DNA of 64,000 bases, taken from NCBI RefSeq assembly GCF_003814705.1, contig NZ_RKRA01000001.1:2790001-2854000 (forward strand), in the 5' to 3' direction. The DNA comes from Georgenia muralis. GTDB taxonomy: Bacteria > Actinomycetota > Actinomycetes > Actinomycetales > Actinomycetaceae. Each line of letters opens with the position of its first letter. Position 1 is the stretch's first letter. This document shows positions 42,527 to 51,211 of this stretch, piece by piece. The notes under the pieces are model-generated. The model searched no databases and was not told the DNA's origin. It saw only the letters and a program-made list of their open reading frames with translations. A program made the position numbers and the translations under genes.

Positions 42527-43261
42527 ATGCCCGCAGCGTCCGCCCGCCGGGTCCCGGCCTGGCTCGTCCCCGCCGCGATCGTCCTCGTCGCCCTCGTCCT
42601 GCTCGTCGTCTCCGTCGTCGGGGGCGACGACGAGGGCGCCGCCCAGCAGCCGGCCGCGACAGCACCCTCCGACGCTCCGGTGGCCGACGTCGTCGAGCCC
42701 GAGCAGCAGACCCTGGAGATGGCGCGCCGAGAGGAGGGCGACGCCCTGGCGTACGGACCGGTCGACGCCCCGGTGACGCTCGTCGTCTACAACGACTTCC
42801 AGTGCCCCTTCTGCGCCGTCTGGGCGAAGGACACCGAGCCGACGATGATGGAGTACGCCGACGCCGGCGACCTCCGGATCGAGTGGCGCGACATCAACGC
42901 CTTCGGTCCGGTCTCGGTCCGCGCGGCGCAGGCCGCCTACGCGGCGGGTGAGCAGGACGCCTACGTCGAGTACCACCACGCGCTCTTCGAGGGCGGGGAG
43001 AAGCGGCCCGCCGACGAGCTGACCGACGAGGCGCTCATCGCCCTCGCCGGCGAGCTCGGCCTCGACGTCGAGCGCTTCACCGCCGACCTGGACTCCCCGG
43101 AGGTCGCGGCCGGCGTGCAGGCGAACGTCGACGAGGCCGCCGCCATCGGCGTGTACTCCACCCCGGCCTTCCTCCTCGGTGGCACCCCGATCCTCGGCGC
43201 CCAGCCCACCGAGGTGTTCGTCCAGGCCCACGAAGAGGCGCTGGCGAAGGCGCAGGGCTGA
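42527..43261 (+). CDS. DsbA-like thioredoxin-fold protein, membrane anchored
   Basis: 244 residues; GAAGGAG 6 nt before the ATG. N-terminal membrane anchor (WLVPAAIVLVALVLLVVSVV), an Ala/Pro/Glu linker, then a thioredoxin domain. Its active site is YNDFQCPFCAVWAKD (C-P-F-C) and its cis-proline loop is VYSTPAFLLGGTPI. It would act in the cell wall space, making or shuffling disulfides. Followed 2 bases later by CcdA, the usual transmembrane electron donor or acceptor. Expression is probably under BlaI through the palindrome upstream. Confidence 0.93.
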   Translation: MPAASARRVPAWLVPAAIVLVALVLLVVSVVGGDDEGAAQQPAATAPSDAPVADVVEPEQQTLEMARREEGDALAYGPVDAPVTLVVYNDFQCPFCAVWAKDTEPTMMEYADAGDLRIEWRDINAFGPVSVRAAQAAYAAGEQDAYVEYHHALFEGGEKRPADELTDEALIALAGELGLDVERFTADLDSPEVAAGVQANVDEAAAIGVYSTPAFLLGGTPILGAQPTEVFVQAHEEALAKAQG

Positions 43262-43263
43262 CC

Positions 43264-44241
43264 GTGGAGATCAGCCTCCTCGCCGCGTTCCTCGGTGGTG
43301 TCCTCGCCCTCCTGAGCCCGTGCGGCGCGCTGCTGCTGCCGGCGTTCTTCGCCTCGACGCTCGGCGCGGGATCCCGCCTGCTCGCGCACGGCGCCGTCTT
43401 CTTCGTGGGCCTCTCGCTCACGCTCGTCCCGCTGGGGCTGGGTGCGTCGTTCGTGGGGTCGCTCGTGACCACCGAGCGTGACCTGCTCATCACGGTCGCC
43501 GGCTGGCTCATCGTCGCCTTCGGCATCGCCCAGATCCTCGGGTTCGGCTTCGACCTCTCCCGGGTTCTCCCTGGGGCGCGGAACATCCAGGCCACGGCGC
43601 CGCGGCGCACCGGGGTGACCCGGTCGTTCCTCCTCGGCACCGTCTCGGGGATCGCCGGCTTCTGCTCCGGTCCGATCCTCGGTGCCGTGCTCACCATGGC
43701 CGCCACCGAGGACAACCTCGTGGCCGCCGGGGGTCTGCTCGCGGTCTACGGCGCCGGGATGGTCGTGCCGCTGTTCCTCCTCGTTGCCGCGTGGGGGCGG
43801 CTCGGGACGGCCGGGCGGGCGCGGCTGCGCGGCCGGGAGCTGGCCGTGGGGCCGTTGCGCCTGCACACCACCTCGGTGATCACCGGCGTGCTGCTCGTCG
43901 CCGTCGGCGTCGTCTTCCTCAGGACCAACGGCATGGCCGCCCTGCCCGAGCTCCTGCCCGCGGCGCTGCTCGCGCAGCTCCAGCGGGCGGTCCTCACGGT
44001 CTCGGCCGCCGTCCCCGAGCAGGTGGTCATCGTCGTGGCGGCGCTCGCCGCGCTGGCGGTGTGGTTCGTCCTGCGCCGTCGCGCAGCGGAGGAGCCGGGC
44101 GACGACCCGGCCGGTGCGGCTGAGCCCGTTGCCGCAGGCGAGCGCGTTGCCGTTGCGGAGCCCGACGTCGCGGCGGAGCCCGTTGTCGCGGGCGAGCCCA
44201 TTGCGGTGGCGGAGCCCGACGCCGCCAGGAGGCAGTCATGA
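43264..44241 (+). CDS. ccdA: CcdA/DsbD-like thiol electron-transfer membrane protein
   Basis: 325 residues from GTG at 43264. Six-helix CcdA core with the two conserved cysteines, in LLSPCGALLLPAFF (TM1) and GIAGFCSGPILGAVL (TM4). An extra helix (VVIVVAALAALAVWFVLRRR) follows. The C-terminal tail of about 45 residues is a repeat of AEPVAAGE / AEPDVAAEPV type, which I have not seen as a functional domain. CcdA carries reducing equivalents across the membrane to periplasmic thioredoxins for cytochrome c maturation or disulfide reduction. Its partner here is the adjacent DsbA-like protein. Confidence 0.92.
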   Translation: MEISLLAAFLGGVLALLSPCGALLLPAFFASTLGAGSRLLAHGAVFFVGLSLTLVPLGLGASFVGSLVTTERDLLITVAGWLIVAFGIAQILGFGFDLSRVLPGARNIQATAPRRTGVTRSFLLGTVSGIAGFCSGPILGAVLTMAATEDNLVAAGGLLAVYGAGMVVPLFLLVAAWGRLGTAGRARLRGRELAVGPLRLHTTSVITGVLLVAVGVVFLRTNGMAALPELLPAALLAQLQRAVLTVSAAVPEQVVIVVAALAALAVWFVLRRRAAEEPGDDPAGAAEPVAAGERVAVAEPDVAAEPVVAGEPIAVAEPDAARRQS

Positions 44242-45512
44242 CGCGCGCCACCCGACGGGTCGCGCTGCGCCGGGGCGGCGCCGGGGCCGTCCTGGTCCTC
44301 GCGGCGCTGGCCGGGTGCGCGGACACCGGCGACGACGGCGCACCGGTGGACCCCACCCCTGTCGTCGTCGGGGAGACTGCCCCGACGGCGCCCACCGGCG
44401 CCTCCCTGCCCCTGCCGCTGGCACCGTTCCGCATGGTCGAGCCCGGTTGGGACCAGGTGCCGGAGGAGCTCGACGGGATCTTCCTCGGCCTGGCCGAGCC
44501 CACCGCGGACGGTGACACGTCTGACGGCGACATGTCGGACGGCGACATGTCGGACGGTGACGGGGCCGACGGCGACACGGTCGACGGCGCCGCGCTGAGG
44601 TTCGTGGCCGCGGACGAGCAGGGAACGGTGCTCTGGGAGGCCGCCCGTCCGCCGTCGTGCACCGGCTTCGCCCTCACCCGAGCCGGGGACCGGGCCCTCG
44701 CCGTCCTCACCGACCTCGCGCCGACGGACGACGCCGTGGCGGGCACCACCGCCACCGCCTACGACCTCACCACGGGGGAGCGGGTCTGGGGTCCGGTCGA
44801 GGTGCCCGGGCCCCACCACGGTCCGGGACTCGTGTTCTCGGCCGCGGCTCCGCGTGCGACTGTGGGCGAGACCGGTTCCCGGGTGGTCCTCGACCCGGCC
44901 ACCGGCGAGGTCCTCGCCGACGAGTCGGACGGCTCAGACACCGCGGTCGTCGGTGAGTACGACGGGACGGTGCTGACGGCCGTGGACGGCGAGCTCGTGG
45001 CGACCGACGCCGCCGGCGGTACGACGGCCTGGCGGGTGTCGCTCGCCTCGCTCGGCCTCGACGGGACGCCGACCGCTGTGGCCGGTGCCCGGCCGCCGCA
45101 CGGCACCGCCCTCCTGGGTGAGCCGGGCGACGCAACCGGCGCCCTGGTCGATCTCGCCGACGGTGCGGTCCTGGCGACCGACGTGGCCGACGCCCGCCGC
45201 GATCCCAGCTCCGGCACGGTGGTCGCGCTCGGTGAGGAGGGCGTGACAGGGCTTCCGGCCACCGGCGAGCCCTGGGAGGTGCCGGTGGCGGACACGCGCC
45301 TCGCCGCGGCGGGCGGAGCACTGGTCTACATGCGGGTCGGCGACGCCCTCCAGGTGCTCAACGCCACCGGCGCTGAGGCCCAGGCGTACGGCGAGGCGGG
45401 CTCGGCGGGTCTCGCCGTCCCCGTGCTGTTCTCGGCCGGCGGAGCCGCCGTGGTAACCACGGAGACGGGCTACGGCCTCGTCACCACCGCGCCGTCGGAG
45501 GCCGAGGACTGA
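44238..45512 (+). CDS. Predicted lipoprotein, beta-propeller-like, unknown function
   Basis: 424 residues, overlapping ccdA by ATGA. A lipobox LAALAGC ends the signal peptide (Cys about 27). A short acidic repeat SDGDMSDGDMSDGDGADGDT follows at about 95-115. The rest has recurring blocks such as AYDLTTGERVWGPVEV, VVLDPATGEVLADE and LVDLADGAVLATD, which look like PQQ/WD-type propeller blades. No catalytic motif is visible. It ends the BlaI-linked DsbA-CcdA operon, so it may be a substrate or accessory of that thiol system. It has few cysteines beyond the lipobox. Confidence 0.75.
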   Translation: MTRATRRVALRRGGAGAVLVLAALAGCADTGDDGAPVDPTPVVVGETAPTAPTGASLPLPLAPFRMVEPGWDQVPEELDGIFLGLAEPTADGDTSDGDMSDGDMSDGDGADGDTVDGAALRFVAADEQGTVLWEAARPPSCTGFALTRAGDRALAVLTDLAPTDDAVAGTTATAYDLTTGERVWGPVEVPGPHHGPGLVFSAAAPRATVGETGSRVVLDPATGEVLADESDGSDTAVVGEYDGTVLTAVDGELVATDAAGGTTAWRVSLASLGLDGTPTAVAGARPPHGTALLGEPGDATGALVDLADGAVLATDVADARRDPSSGTVVALGEEGVTGLPATGEPWEVPVADTRLAAAGGALVYMRVGDALQVLNATGAEAQAYGEAGSAGLAVPVLFSAGGAAVVTTETGYGLVTTAPSEAED

Positions 45513-45535
45513 TCAGGCCGTCGGTGACGAGTCTG

Positions 45536-45643
45536 CTGATCTGGTCGTGATGAGCAGCCATCCGAGCAGGTTCACCGGCTGACCCGTCGCGCGGTTGCCC
45601 ACATGGTCGTGATCAGCAGCCATCGGAGCGACTTCGTCCGGGT
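45536..45643 (+). repeat. Dispersed repeat, right pair
   Basis: Copies at 45536-45574 (CTGGTCGTGATGAGCAGCCA) and 45593-45643 (GTTGCCCACA, then TGGTCGTGATCAGCAGCC). The second is about 90% identical over roughly 48 bases to the copy at 40191-40240. Same orientation as the left pair. Confidence 0.85.
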
Positions 45644-45753
45644 CGGCGTGGCAAGTCCGGGCGGCGCCTGCGCGACCTCGTCCGGGTCGGCGTGGCAAGT
45701 CCGGGCGGCGCCTGCGCGACCTCGTCCGGGTCGGCGTGGCAAGTCCGGGTCGG
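45630..45753 (+). repeat. 44-bp tandem repeat, 2.8 copies
   Basis: Units at 45630-45673, 45674-45717 and 45718-45753 (partial), each beginning GACYTCGTCCGGGTCGGCGT. They differ at one position in the first copy and at the 3' end of the last. 44 is not a multiple of three, so it is not a protein repeat. It directly abuts the dispersed repeat. Confidence 0.9.
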
Positions 45754-45781
45754 CACGGTGAGTCCGGCCCGCGGCGGGAGG

Positions 45782-46702
45782 TCAGCGACCGAGCAGGCCC
45801 CACACGGCGTCGAGCCGGGGGAACGTGACGGCGGCGTCGGCCTCCTCCTGCACCACGGGCTTGGCCCGGAAGGCGACCCCGAACCCGGCCGCACCGAGCA
45901 TGTCCAGGTCGTTCGCGCCGTCGCCGACCGCGACGACGCGCTCGAGCGGGACGTCGTCGGCCGCGGCCCACCGGCGCAGCTGCGCCTCCTTCGCGGCCCG
46001 GTCGACGACCGGACCGAGGGTGCGCCCGGTGAGGCGGCCGTCGCGGACCTCGAGCGCGTTCGCCACCGCGTGGTCGATGCCCAGGCCGGCCCGCAGGGGC
46101 TCGACCACCTCGACGAACCCGCCCGAGACCACGCCGACCCGGCCGCCCCCGGCGTGCACCGCCTCGACGAGCTCACGGGCGCCGGGGGTGAGCTCGACGG
46201 CGGCGCGCACGTCGGCGAGGACGGCCACGTCGAGCCCGGCGAGGGTGGCGACCCGCGCGCGCAGGCTGTCGGCGAAGTCGATCTCACCACGCATGGCCCT
46301 CTCGGTGACCGCGGCGACCTCCGCGCGGGTGCCCGCGTGCTCGGCGAGCAGCTCGATCACCTCGGCGGTGATGAGGGTGGAGTCGACGTCCATGACGAGC
46401 AGGCCCGGGCCGTCCTGGGCGAGCGCGCCCGTCGTCACGCCGACGTCGACGCCCAGCGCCGCCGCCGGGCCGCCGAGCTCGGTCCGCAGGTGCCGGGCGT
46501 CGACGGCGCCGGCACCACCGCCGTCGCGGAGCGAGGCCGTGACCGCGACGGCGAACCACCCGCCGCGCGAGGTCGTCACGAGCGCGGCGTCGTCGGCCAC
46601 GGCGGCGACCAGCTCGCGCGCGTGCTCCACGAGCGAGACCGGCAGCGGCCGTGGCGAGACGAGGCCGACGCGCAGGGTGGGGCGGTCCGGGGAGGCGTTC
46701 AC
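45782..46702 (-). CDS. serB: Phosphoserine phosphatase
   Basis: 306 residues. HAD-family enzyme making serine from phosphoserine. N-terminal about 95 residues form the regulatory-type domain. The catalytic part has LLVMDVDSTLI (nucleophile and acid Asp), a cap (RAMRGEIDFADSLRARVATL), RVGVVSGGFVEVVEPL and VVAVGDGANDLDMLGAAGFG. C-terminal FRAKPVVQEEADAAV is standard. GTG start at 46702 with TAGGCT 7 nt upstream, so probably leaderless. The gene stands downstream of glgC on the same strand with its own promoter. Confidence 0.95.
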   Translation of the reverse strand: MNASPDRPTLRVGLVSPRPLPVSLVEHARELVAAVADDAALVTTSRGGWFAVAVTASLRDGGGAGAVDARHLRTELGGPAAALGVDVGVTTGALAQDGPGLLVMDVDSTLITAEVIELLAEHAGTRAEVAAVTERAMRGEIDFADSLRARVATLAGLDVAVLADVRAAVELTPGARELVEAVHAGGGRVGVVSGGFVEVVEPLRAGLGIDHAVANALEVRDGRLTGRTLGPVVDRAAKEAQLRRWAAADDVPLERVVAVGDGANDLDMLGAAGFGVAFRAKPVVQEEADAAVTFPRLDAVWGLLGR

Positions 46703-46715
46703 GCCCGGCAGCCTA
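46703..46715 (-). promoter_or_regulatory. -10 box for leaderless serB
   Basis: Minus strand TAGGCT (46715-46710) followed by 7 nt and the GTG at 46702; no SD. Confidence 0.55.
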
Positions 46716-46745
46716 CGGTCCGGCGTCGGTGACGCGCGGGGGTGC

Positions 46746-47987
46746 TCAGCGCTTGACGACCATGCCCTTGGGCACGACGGTGATGCCCGACTCGGTGATG
46801 GTGAAGCCCCGCTCGCGGTCCTGGTCGTGGTCCAGCCCGACCTGGGCGCCCTCCTCCACGACGACGTACTTGTCGAGGATGGCTCGCGAGACCGTGGAGT
46901 TGCGGCCCACCTGGACGCCGTCGAAGAGGACGGAGTCGCGCACCGAGGACCAGGAGTTCACCCGGGTGCCGGGGGAGAGCACGGACCCGACCACCTCCCC
47001 GCCGGAGACGATGACGCCGGGGGAGACGAGGGAGTCCAGGGCGTGGCCGAGGCGCTCGCGGTGGCCGTAGACGAACTTCGCCGGCGGGAGGCCGGTGTAC
47101 CCGGTGAACAGCGGCCAGTCGTCGTTGTAGAGGTTGAAGACCGGGAACACGGAGATGAGGTCCTGGTTCGCCTCGTAGAAGGCGTCCACGGAGCCGACGT
47201 CGCGCCAGTAGCTGCGGTCGCGGTCGGTCGCTCCCGGCACGTCGTTGAAGGTGAAGTCGTAGAGGCCCGCCGCGCCGTCGCTGACGAACGCCGGGACGAT
47301 CGAGCCGCCCATGTCGTGCTTGGAGGAGTCGTCCTTCGCGTCGGCGGTGACGGCCTCGACCAGGGCGTCGGCGTCGAAGACGTAGTTGCCCATCGAGGCC
47401 AGCACCTCGTTGGGGGAGTCCACCAGCCCCTGCGCGTCCTTGGGCTTCTCCAGGAACTCCGCGATCTTGTGCGGGTTGTCCTTGTCGGCCTGGATGACGC
47501 CGAACTGGTCGGCCAGCGCCAGCGGCTGCCGGATGCCCGCGACCGTGAGGGGGAACCCCGAGTCGATGTGCTGGGACACCATCTGGGAGAAGTCCATGCG
47601 GTAGATGTTGTCCGCGCCCACGATGACGACGATGTCGGGCCGCTCGTCGTCGATGAGGTTGAGGGACTGGTAGACGGCGTCGGCGCTGCCGAGGAACCAG
47701 TGCTTGCCGACCCGCTGCTGCGCGGGCACGGGGGCGACGTAGTTGCCCAGGAGGTTCGACATGCGCCACGTCTTGGCGATGTGCCGGTCGAGGCTGTGCG
47801 ACTTGTACTGCGTGAGCACGACGATCTTGAGGTACCCCGAGTTGACGATGTTCGACAGCGCGAAGTCGATCAGCCGGTAGATGCCCCCGAACGGCACCGC
47901 GGGCTTGGCCCGGTCCATGGTCAGCGGCATCAGCCGCTTCCCCTCGCCGCCGGCCAGGACGATCGCAAGTACTCGTGGGGATGCCAT
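46746..47987 (-). CDS. glgC: Glucose-1-phosphate adenylyltransferase
   Basis: 413 residues. Makes ADP-glucose from glucose-1-phosphate and ATP for glycogen or maltosyl-phosphate synthesis. N-terminal nucleotidyltransferase with [69 protein letters not shown] and [11 protein letters not shown]. The left-handed beta-helix follows, with [20 protein letters not shown]. The ATG at 47987 is chosen over an in-frame ATG at 47999, because TATGGT lies 7 nt upstream of it in leaderless fashion and the protein begins [14 protein letters not shown]. Divergent from glgA. Confidence 0.96.
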   Translation of the reverse strand: MASPRVLAIVLAGGEGKRLMPLTMDRAKPAVPFGGIYRLIDFALSNIVNSGYLKIVVLTQYKSHSLDRHIAKTWRMSNLLGNYVAPVPAQQRVGKHWFLGSADAVYQSLNLIDDERPDIVVIVGADNIYRMDFSQMVSQHIDSGFPLTVAGIRQPLALADQFGVIQADKDNPHKIAEFLEKPKDAQGLVDSPNEVLASMGNYVFDADALVEAVTADAKDDSSKHDMGGSIVPAFVSDGAAGLYDFTFNDVPGATDRDRSYWRDVGSVDAFYEANQDLISVFPVFNLYNDDWPLFTGYTGLPPAKFVYGHRERLGHALDSLVSPGVIVSGGEVVGSVLSPGTRVNSWSSVRDSVLFDGVQVGRNSTVSRAILDKYVVVEEGAQVGLDHDQDRERGFTITESGITVVPKGMVVKR

Positions 47988-48000
47988 GCCCGAAACCATA
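47988..48000 (-). promoter_or_regulatory. -10 box for leaderless glgC
   Basis: Minus strand TATGGT (48000-47995) with 7 nt to the ATG at 47987. Confidence 0.5.
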
Positions 48001-48146
48001 TTGCCGTCACGCGATCGGCGCGCCCGGATGGCAACTCGTGGCCTGGTGTTGCGCGGATCACCGCCCCAGGGGGCATGCTTGCCACGACCGCCGGTCACCG
48101 GCCCGCCCGGGCCGTCCCGCCGCCCGGAAGAACAGGACGTTCAACG

Positions 48147-49373
48147 ATGAGGGTCGATCTCCTCACCCGTGAGTACCCGCCGCACGTCTACGGCGGTGCC
48201 GGGGTGCACGTCACCGAGCTGGCCCGGGTGCTGCGCCGCAGCATCGACGTGCGGGTCCACGCGTTCGACGGTCCGCGTCCGGCGGGCGACACCGACCACG
48301 ACGTCGAGGTCCCCGTGACCGGCTACGACGACCTGCCCGAGCTCAGCTCGGCCAACGCCGCCCTGCGCACCTTCGGCGTGGACCTGACGATGGCCGCGAA
48401 CCTCGCCGGGACCGACCTCGTCCACAGCCACACCTGGTACGCCAACCTCGCCGGCACGCTCGGCGGGCTGCTCAACGGCGTCCCCCACGTGCTCTCCGCG
48501 CACTCCCTCGAGCCGCTCCGGCCGTGGAAGGCCGAGCAGCTCGGCGGCGGGTACGCCCTCTCGAGCTGGGCCGAGCGCACCGCCTACGAGAGCGCCGCGG
48601 CCGTCATCGCCGTCTCCGGCGGCATGCGCGAGGACATCCTGCGCTCCTACCCCCAGGTCGACCCCGCCAAGGTGCACGTCGTCCACAACGGGATCGACCT
48701 CGACGGGTGGCGCCGCCCCACCGGCGCAGCGCAGGAGGAGGCCGCCAGGGCCACGCTCGCCCGCCTGGCCATCGACCCCGCGCGGCCCACGGTGGTCTTC
48801 GTCGGGCGCATCACGCGCCAGAAGGGCCTGCCCCACCTCCTGCGCGCGGTCGAGCAGCTGCCCCCCGAGGTCCAGCTCGTGCTGTGCGCCGGCGCCCCCG
48901 ACACCCCCGAGATCGCCGCCGAGGTCACCTCCCTCGTCGAGGGCCTGCAGGACCGCCGTGACGGCGTGGTGTGGATCGAGGAGATGCTGCCGCGAGAGGA
49001 GCTCGTCGCGGTGCTCGCCGCTGGCACGGCGTTCGTGTGCCCCTCGGTCTACGAGCCGCTGGGCATCGTCAACCTCGAGGCCATGGCCGTGGGTCTGCCC
49101 GTCGTCGGCTCGGCGACCGGCGGGATCCCGGAGGTCATCGACGACGGCGTCACCGGCACCCTCGTCCCCATCGAGCAGGTGCAGGACGGCACCGGCACCC
49201 CGGTGGACCCGCAGGCGTTCGAGCACGACCTCGCCGAGGCCCTGACGGCGATGGTCTCCGACCCGGCCCGCGCGGCCGAGATGGGGGTCGCCGCCCGCCG
49301 CCGGGTGGAGGAGCACTTCGCGTGGGAGGCGATCGCCGAGCGCACGCTGGAGGTCTACCGCAGCGTGCTCTGA
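48147..49373 (+). CDS. glgA: Glycogen synthase / maltose-1-phosphate synthase, GT4 type
   Basis: 408 residues, actinobacterial GlgA/GlgM type. Start MRVDLLTREYPPHVYGGAGVHV; nucleotide-sugar domain with VVFVGRITRQKGLPHLLRAV and the E-x7-E region in CPSVYEPLGIVNLEAMAVGL. VVGSATGGIPEVI follows. In actinobacteria this GT4 enzyme uses ADP-glucose and glucose-1-phosphate to make maltose-1-phosphate, or extends glycogen; sequence alone does not separate the two. ADP-glucose is provided by the divergent glgC. The ATG is preceded by AGGAC; the frame stays open far upstream, antisense to glgC, which is a shadow. Confidence 0.94.
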   Translation: MRVDLLTREYPPHVYGGAGVHVTELARVLRRSIDVRVHAFDGPRPAGDTDHDVEVPVTGYDDLPELSSANAALRTFGVDLTMAANLAGTDLVHSHTWYANLAGTLGGLLNGVPHVLSAHSLEPLRPWKAEQLGGGYALSSWAERTAYESAAAVIAVSGGMREDILRSYPQVDPAKVHVVHNGIDLDGWRRPTGAAQEEAARATLARLAIDPARPTVVFVGRITRQKGLPHLLRAVEQLPPEVQLVLCAGAPDTPEIAAEVTSLVEGLQDRRDGVVWIEEMLPREELVAVLAAGTAFVCPSVYEPLGIVNLEAMAVGLPVVGSATGGIPEVIDDGVTGTLVPIEQVQDGTGTPVDPQAFEHDLAEALTAMVSDPARAAEMGVAARRRVEEHFAWEAIAERTLEVYRSVL

Positions 49374-49383
49374 CGGTCCCCGG

Positions 49384-49418
49384 CCCGGGCCCCCGCAGCG
49401 GTCAGTGCGGGGCCCGGG
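49384..49418. terminator. Hairpin between convergent glgA and the next minus-strand gene
   Basis: CCCGGGCCCC(C)GCA pairs with TGCGGGGCCCGGG (49406-49418) with one bulged C and an 8-nt loop. It overlaps the last codons of the minus-strand gene. Confidence 0.6.
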
Positions 49419-50202
49419 TGGCGGAGGCCGCGCTGAGCGCGTGCCGGGCCGCCCGGTCGACGGCGCGCAGCGCCGCCCGGCGCTCCTGCACCTGGGCGGC
49501 GGTCCGGGCCCCGCCGTCGTCGGAGGTGGCCAGCTCGACGATGGCGAGCAGCCGCGCCGCTCGCTCCAGGACGTCGAGCCGCCGCGGGTCGATCGGCGGC
49601 AGCGGCTCGGCGAGGCCGGCGACGGAGATGTCGAGGAGCCGGTCGGCGAGGTCCGGGCGCTCGCGGGCGACCTCGAGGTCCTCGAGGGTCTCCACGGCCT
49701 CGGTCAGGGCGAGCTGGATGTCCCGGCGCGCCTGGGAGAGGGAGTCCACGCCGGCGAGGAACAGGCTCGGTGCCGGGACGTGCTCGGTGACGTCGTGGTG
49801 CACCGACCAGGTGACCATCTCGCCCTCCTCGAAGACGCTGCCGAACCGCTCCCGCTCGGGCACCAGCACCGCGCAGGTCTCGCGCCCGCCCCGGGTGCGG
49901 CGCAGCAGCACGCCCTCCCCGGCGTCGACGAGCTCGGCCGAGCGCACCGCGGGCGCGCCCATGGGGTCACCCGGACGGGGCAGGATCGCGGCAGTCTCGA
50001 CGACGGGCCCGAGCCGCGGGATCAGCTCCGCCAGCGACCGGGCGGGTTGGTCGTCGCCGCCGTGCTCGAGGACCCGGTGCGGCTCGTCGGTGCCCGTGAC
50101 GGCCCGGGCGGCCCGCCGGGCCGAGGGGGCGCCGTCGACGTGGGGGAGCCAGATCGCCAGCATCACCGAGACGGGCAGCGTGAGGATCGCGGGGCCGGGC
50201 AT
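49402..50202 (-). CDS. Conserved hypothetical protein
   Basis: 266 residues from ATG at 50202. I do not recognise a named family. The start (MPGPAILTLPVSVMLAIWLP) is hydrophobic but short. The middle is mixed alpha/beta (GEGVLLRRTRGGRETCAVLVPE, EMVTWSVHHDVTEHV) and the C-terminal half is helical and Arg/Ala-rich (LEDLEVARERPDLADRLLDI, RRLDVLERAARLLAIVELAT). One Cys, no signal peptide, no catalytic motif seen. It is divergent from an ABC ATPase gene. TATCGT lies 6 nt before the ATG, a leaderless arrangement. Confidence 0.7.
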   Translation of the reverse strand: MPGPAILTLPVSVMLAIWLPHVDGAPSARRAARAVTGTDEPHRVLEHGGDDQPARSLAELIPRLGPVVETAAILPRPGDPMGAPAVRSAELVDAGEGVLLRRTRGGRETCAVLVPERERFGSVFEEGEMVTWSVHHDVTEHVPAPSLFLAGVDSLSQARRDIQLALTEAVETLEDLEVARERPDLADRLLDISVAGLAEPLPPIDPRRLDVLERAARLLAIVELATSDDGGARTAAQVQERRAALRAVDRAARHALSAASATRAPH

Positions 50203-50294
50203 GGAGCAACGATACGAGCCCGGCACGGCGGCGTCCCACCGGCCCGGCGCGCCCGCGCGGGGGCCACCGGTGCGGTCCCGTTAGGGTCGGTGCC
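50203..50294. promoter_or_regulatory. Two divergent leaderless promoters
   Basis: Minus strand TATCGT (50214-50209) has 6 nt to the ATG at 50202. Plus strand TAGGGT (50282-50287) has 7 nt to the ATG at 50295. No SD before either. Confidence 0.55.
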
Positions 50295-51146
50295 ATGGGT
50301 GATGTGCTGGAGCTGAACGACGTCTCCGTCCGGCGCGGGGCGAAGCTGATCCTCGACCGCGTGAGCTGGTCCGTCGACGAGGGCGAGCGCTGGGTGGTCC
50401 TCGGGCCCAACGGCGCCGGCAAGACGACGGTCATCCAGCTGGTCGCGGGCCGCCTGCACCCGACCTCGGGCACGGTGGACATCATCGGCGAGCGACTGGG
50501 CCAGGTGGACGTCGCCGAGCTCCGCCCGCTCGTCGGCCTCGCCTCCGCGGCGCTGGACCAGCGCCTGCCCGCGGGCGAGCGGGTGCTCGACGTCGTCCTC
50601 ACCGCCTCCTACGGCATGACCGGGCGCTGGCGCGAGCAGTACGAGGACGTCGACACCGCCCGTGCCGCGGCGCTCCTGGACGCCTTCGGCGTGGGGGACC
50701 TCGCCGAGCGGACCTACGGCACCCTCAGCTCCGGGGAGCGCAAGCGGGTCCAGATCGCCCGGGCGCTCATGCCCGACCCCGAGGTGCTCCTCCTCGACGA
50801 GCCCGCCGCCGGCCTCGACCTCGGCGGTCGCGAGGAGCTCATGGGTGCCCTGGCCGAGCTCGCCGGGGACCGGCGATCGCCGGTGCTCGTCCTCGTCACC
50901 CACCACGTCGAGGAGATCCCGCCCGGATTCACCCACGCCCTGCTCCTGCGCGAGGGCACGGTCGAGGCCGCAGGTCCCCTCGAGGAGGTGCTCACCCCGC
51001 AGCACCTCTCGCGGGCGTTCGGCCTCGAGCTCGAGGTCGAGCGGCACCGGGACCGCTACAGCGCTCGCGCCTCGCGCGCGCACGCCGACGACCACGGCGC
51101 CCACAGCGCACCCGACGCCCGCGACGCCCGCGACGCGCTCGGCTAG
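50295..51146 (+). CDS. ABC transporter ATP-binding protein (single domain)
   Basis: 283 residues. Walker A LGPNGAGKTTVIQLVAG, Q-loop region, signature LSSGERKRVQIARALM (S-S-G-E), Walker B VLLLDEPAAGLD and switch His in VTHHVEEIPPGF. Proteins of this shape (VTHHVEEIPPGFTHALLLR) are common in actinobacteria without a permease beside them, as here. The C-terminal tail is a low-complexity Ala/Asp/His/Arg run. It may act on the ribosome or with a distant permease; substrate unknown. Confidence 0.88.
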   Translation: MGDVLELNDVSVRRGAKLILDRVSWSVDEGERWVVLGPNGAGKTTVIQLVAGRLHPTSGTVDIIGERLGQVDVAELRPLVGLASAALDQRLPAGERVLDVVLTASYGMTGRWREQYEDVDTARAAALLDAFGVGDLAERTYGTLSSGERKRVQIARALMPDPEVLLLDEPAAGLDLGGREELMGALAELAGDRRSPVLVLVTHHVEEIPPGFTHALLLREGTVEAAGPLEEVLTPQHLSRAFGLELEVERHRDRYSARASRAHADDHGAHSAPDARDARDALG

Positions 51147-51178
51147 ACGAATCCGGCAGATCGGCGTGGGCCGCTCGC

Positions 51179-51184
51179 TAGGAT
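51179..51184 (+). promoter_or_regulatory. -10 box for nfeD operon
   Basis: TAGGAT 28 nt before the NfeD-like ATG, which has its own SD (GAGGGGAG). Confidence 0.45.
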
Positions 51185-51211
51185 CGTGACGACATCGAGG
51201 GGAGTGTGACC

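Noticed and set aside
45630-45753. 44-bp repeats as a CRISPR or protein repeat
   Set aside because: No spacers, and 44 is not divisible by three; no gene frame persists through it.
45825-48146. N-terminal extension of glgA by more than 700 codons
   Set aside because: The extension is antisense to serB and glgC with no homology; GlgA family homology begins at the ATG at 48147.
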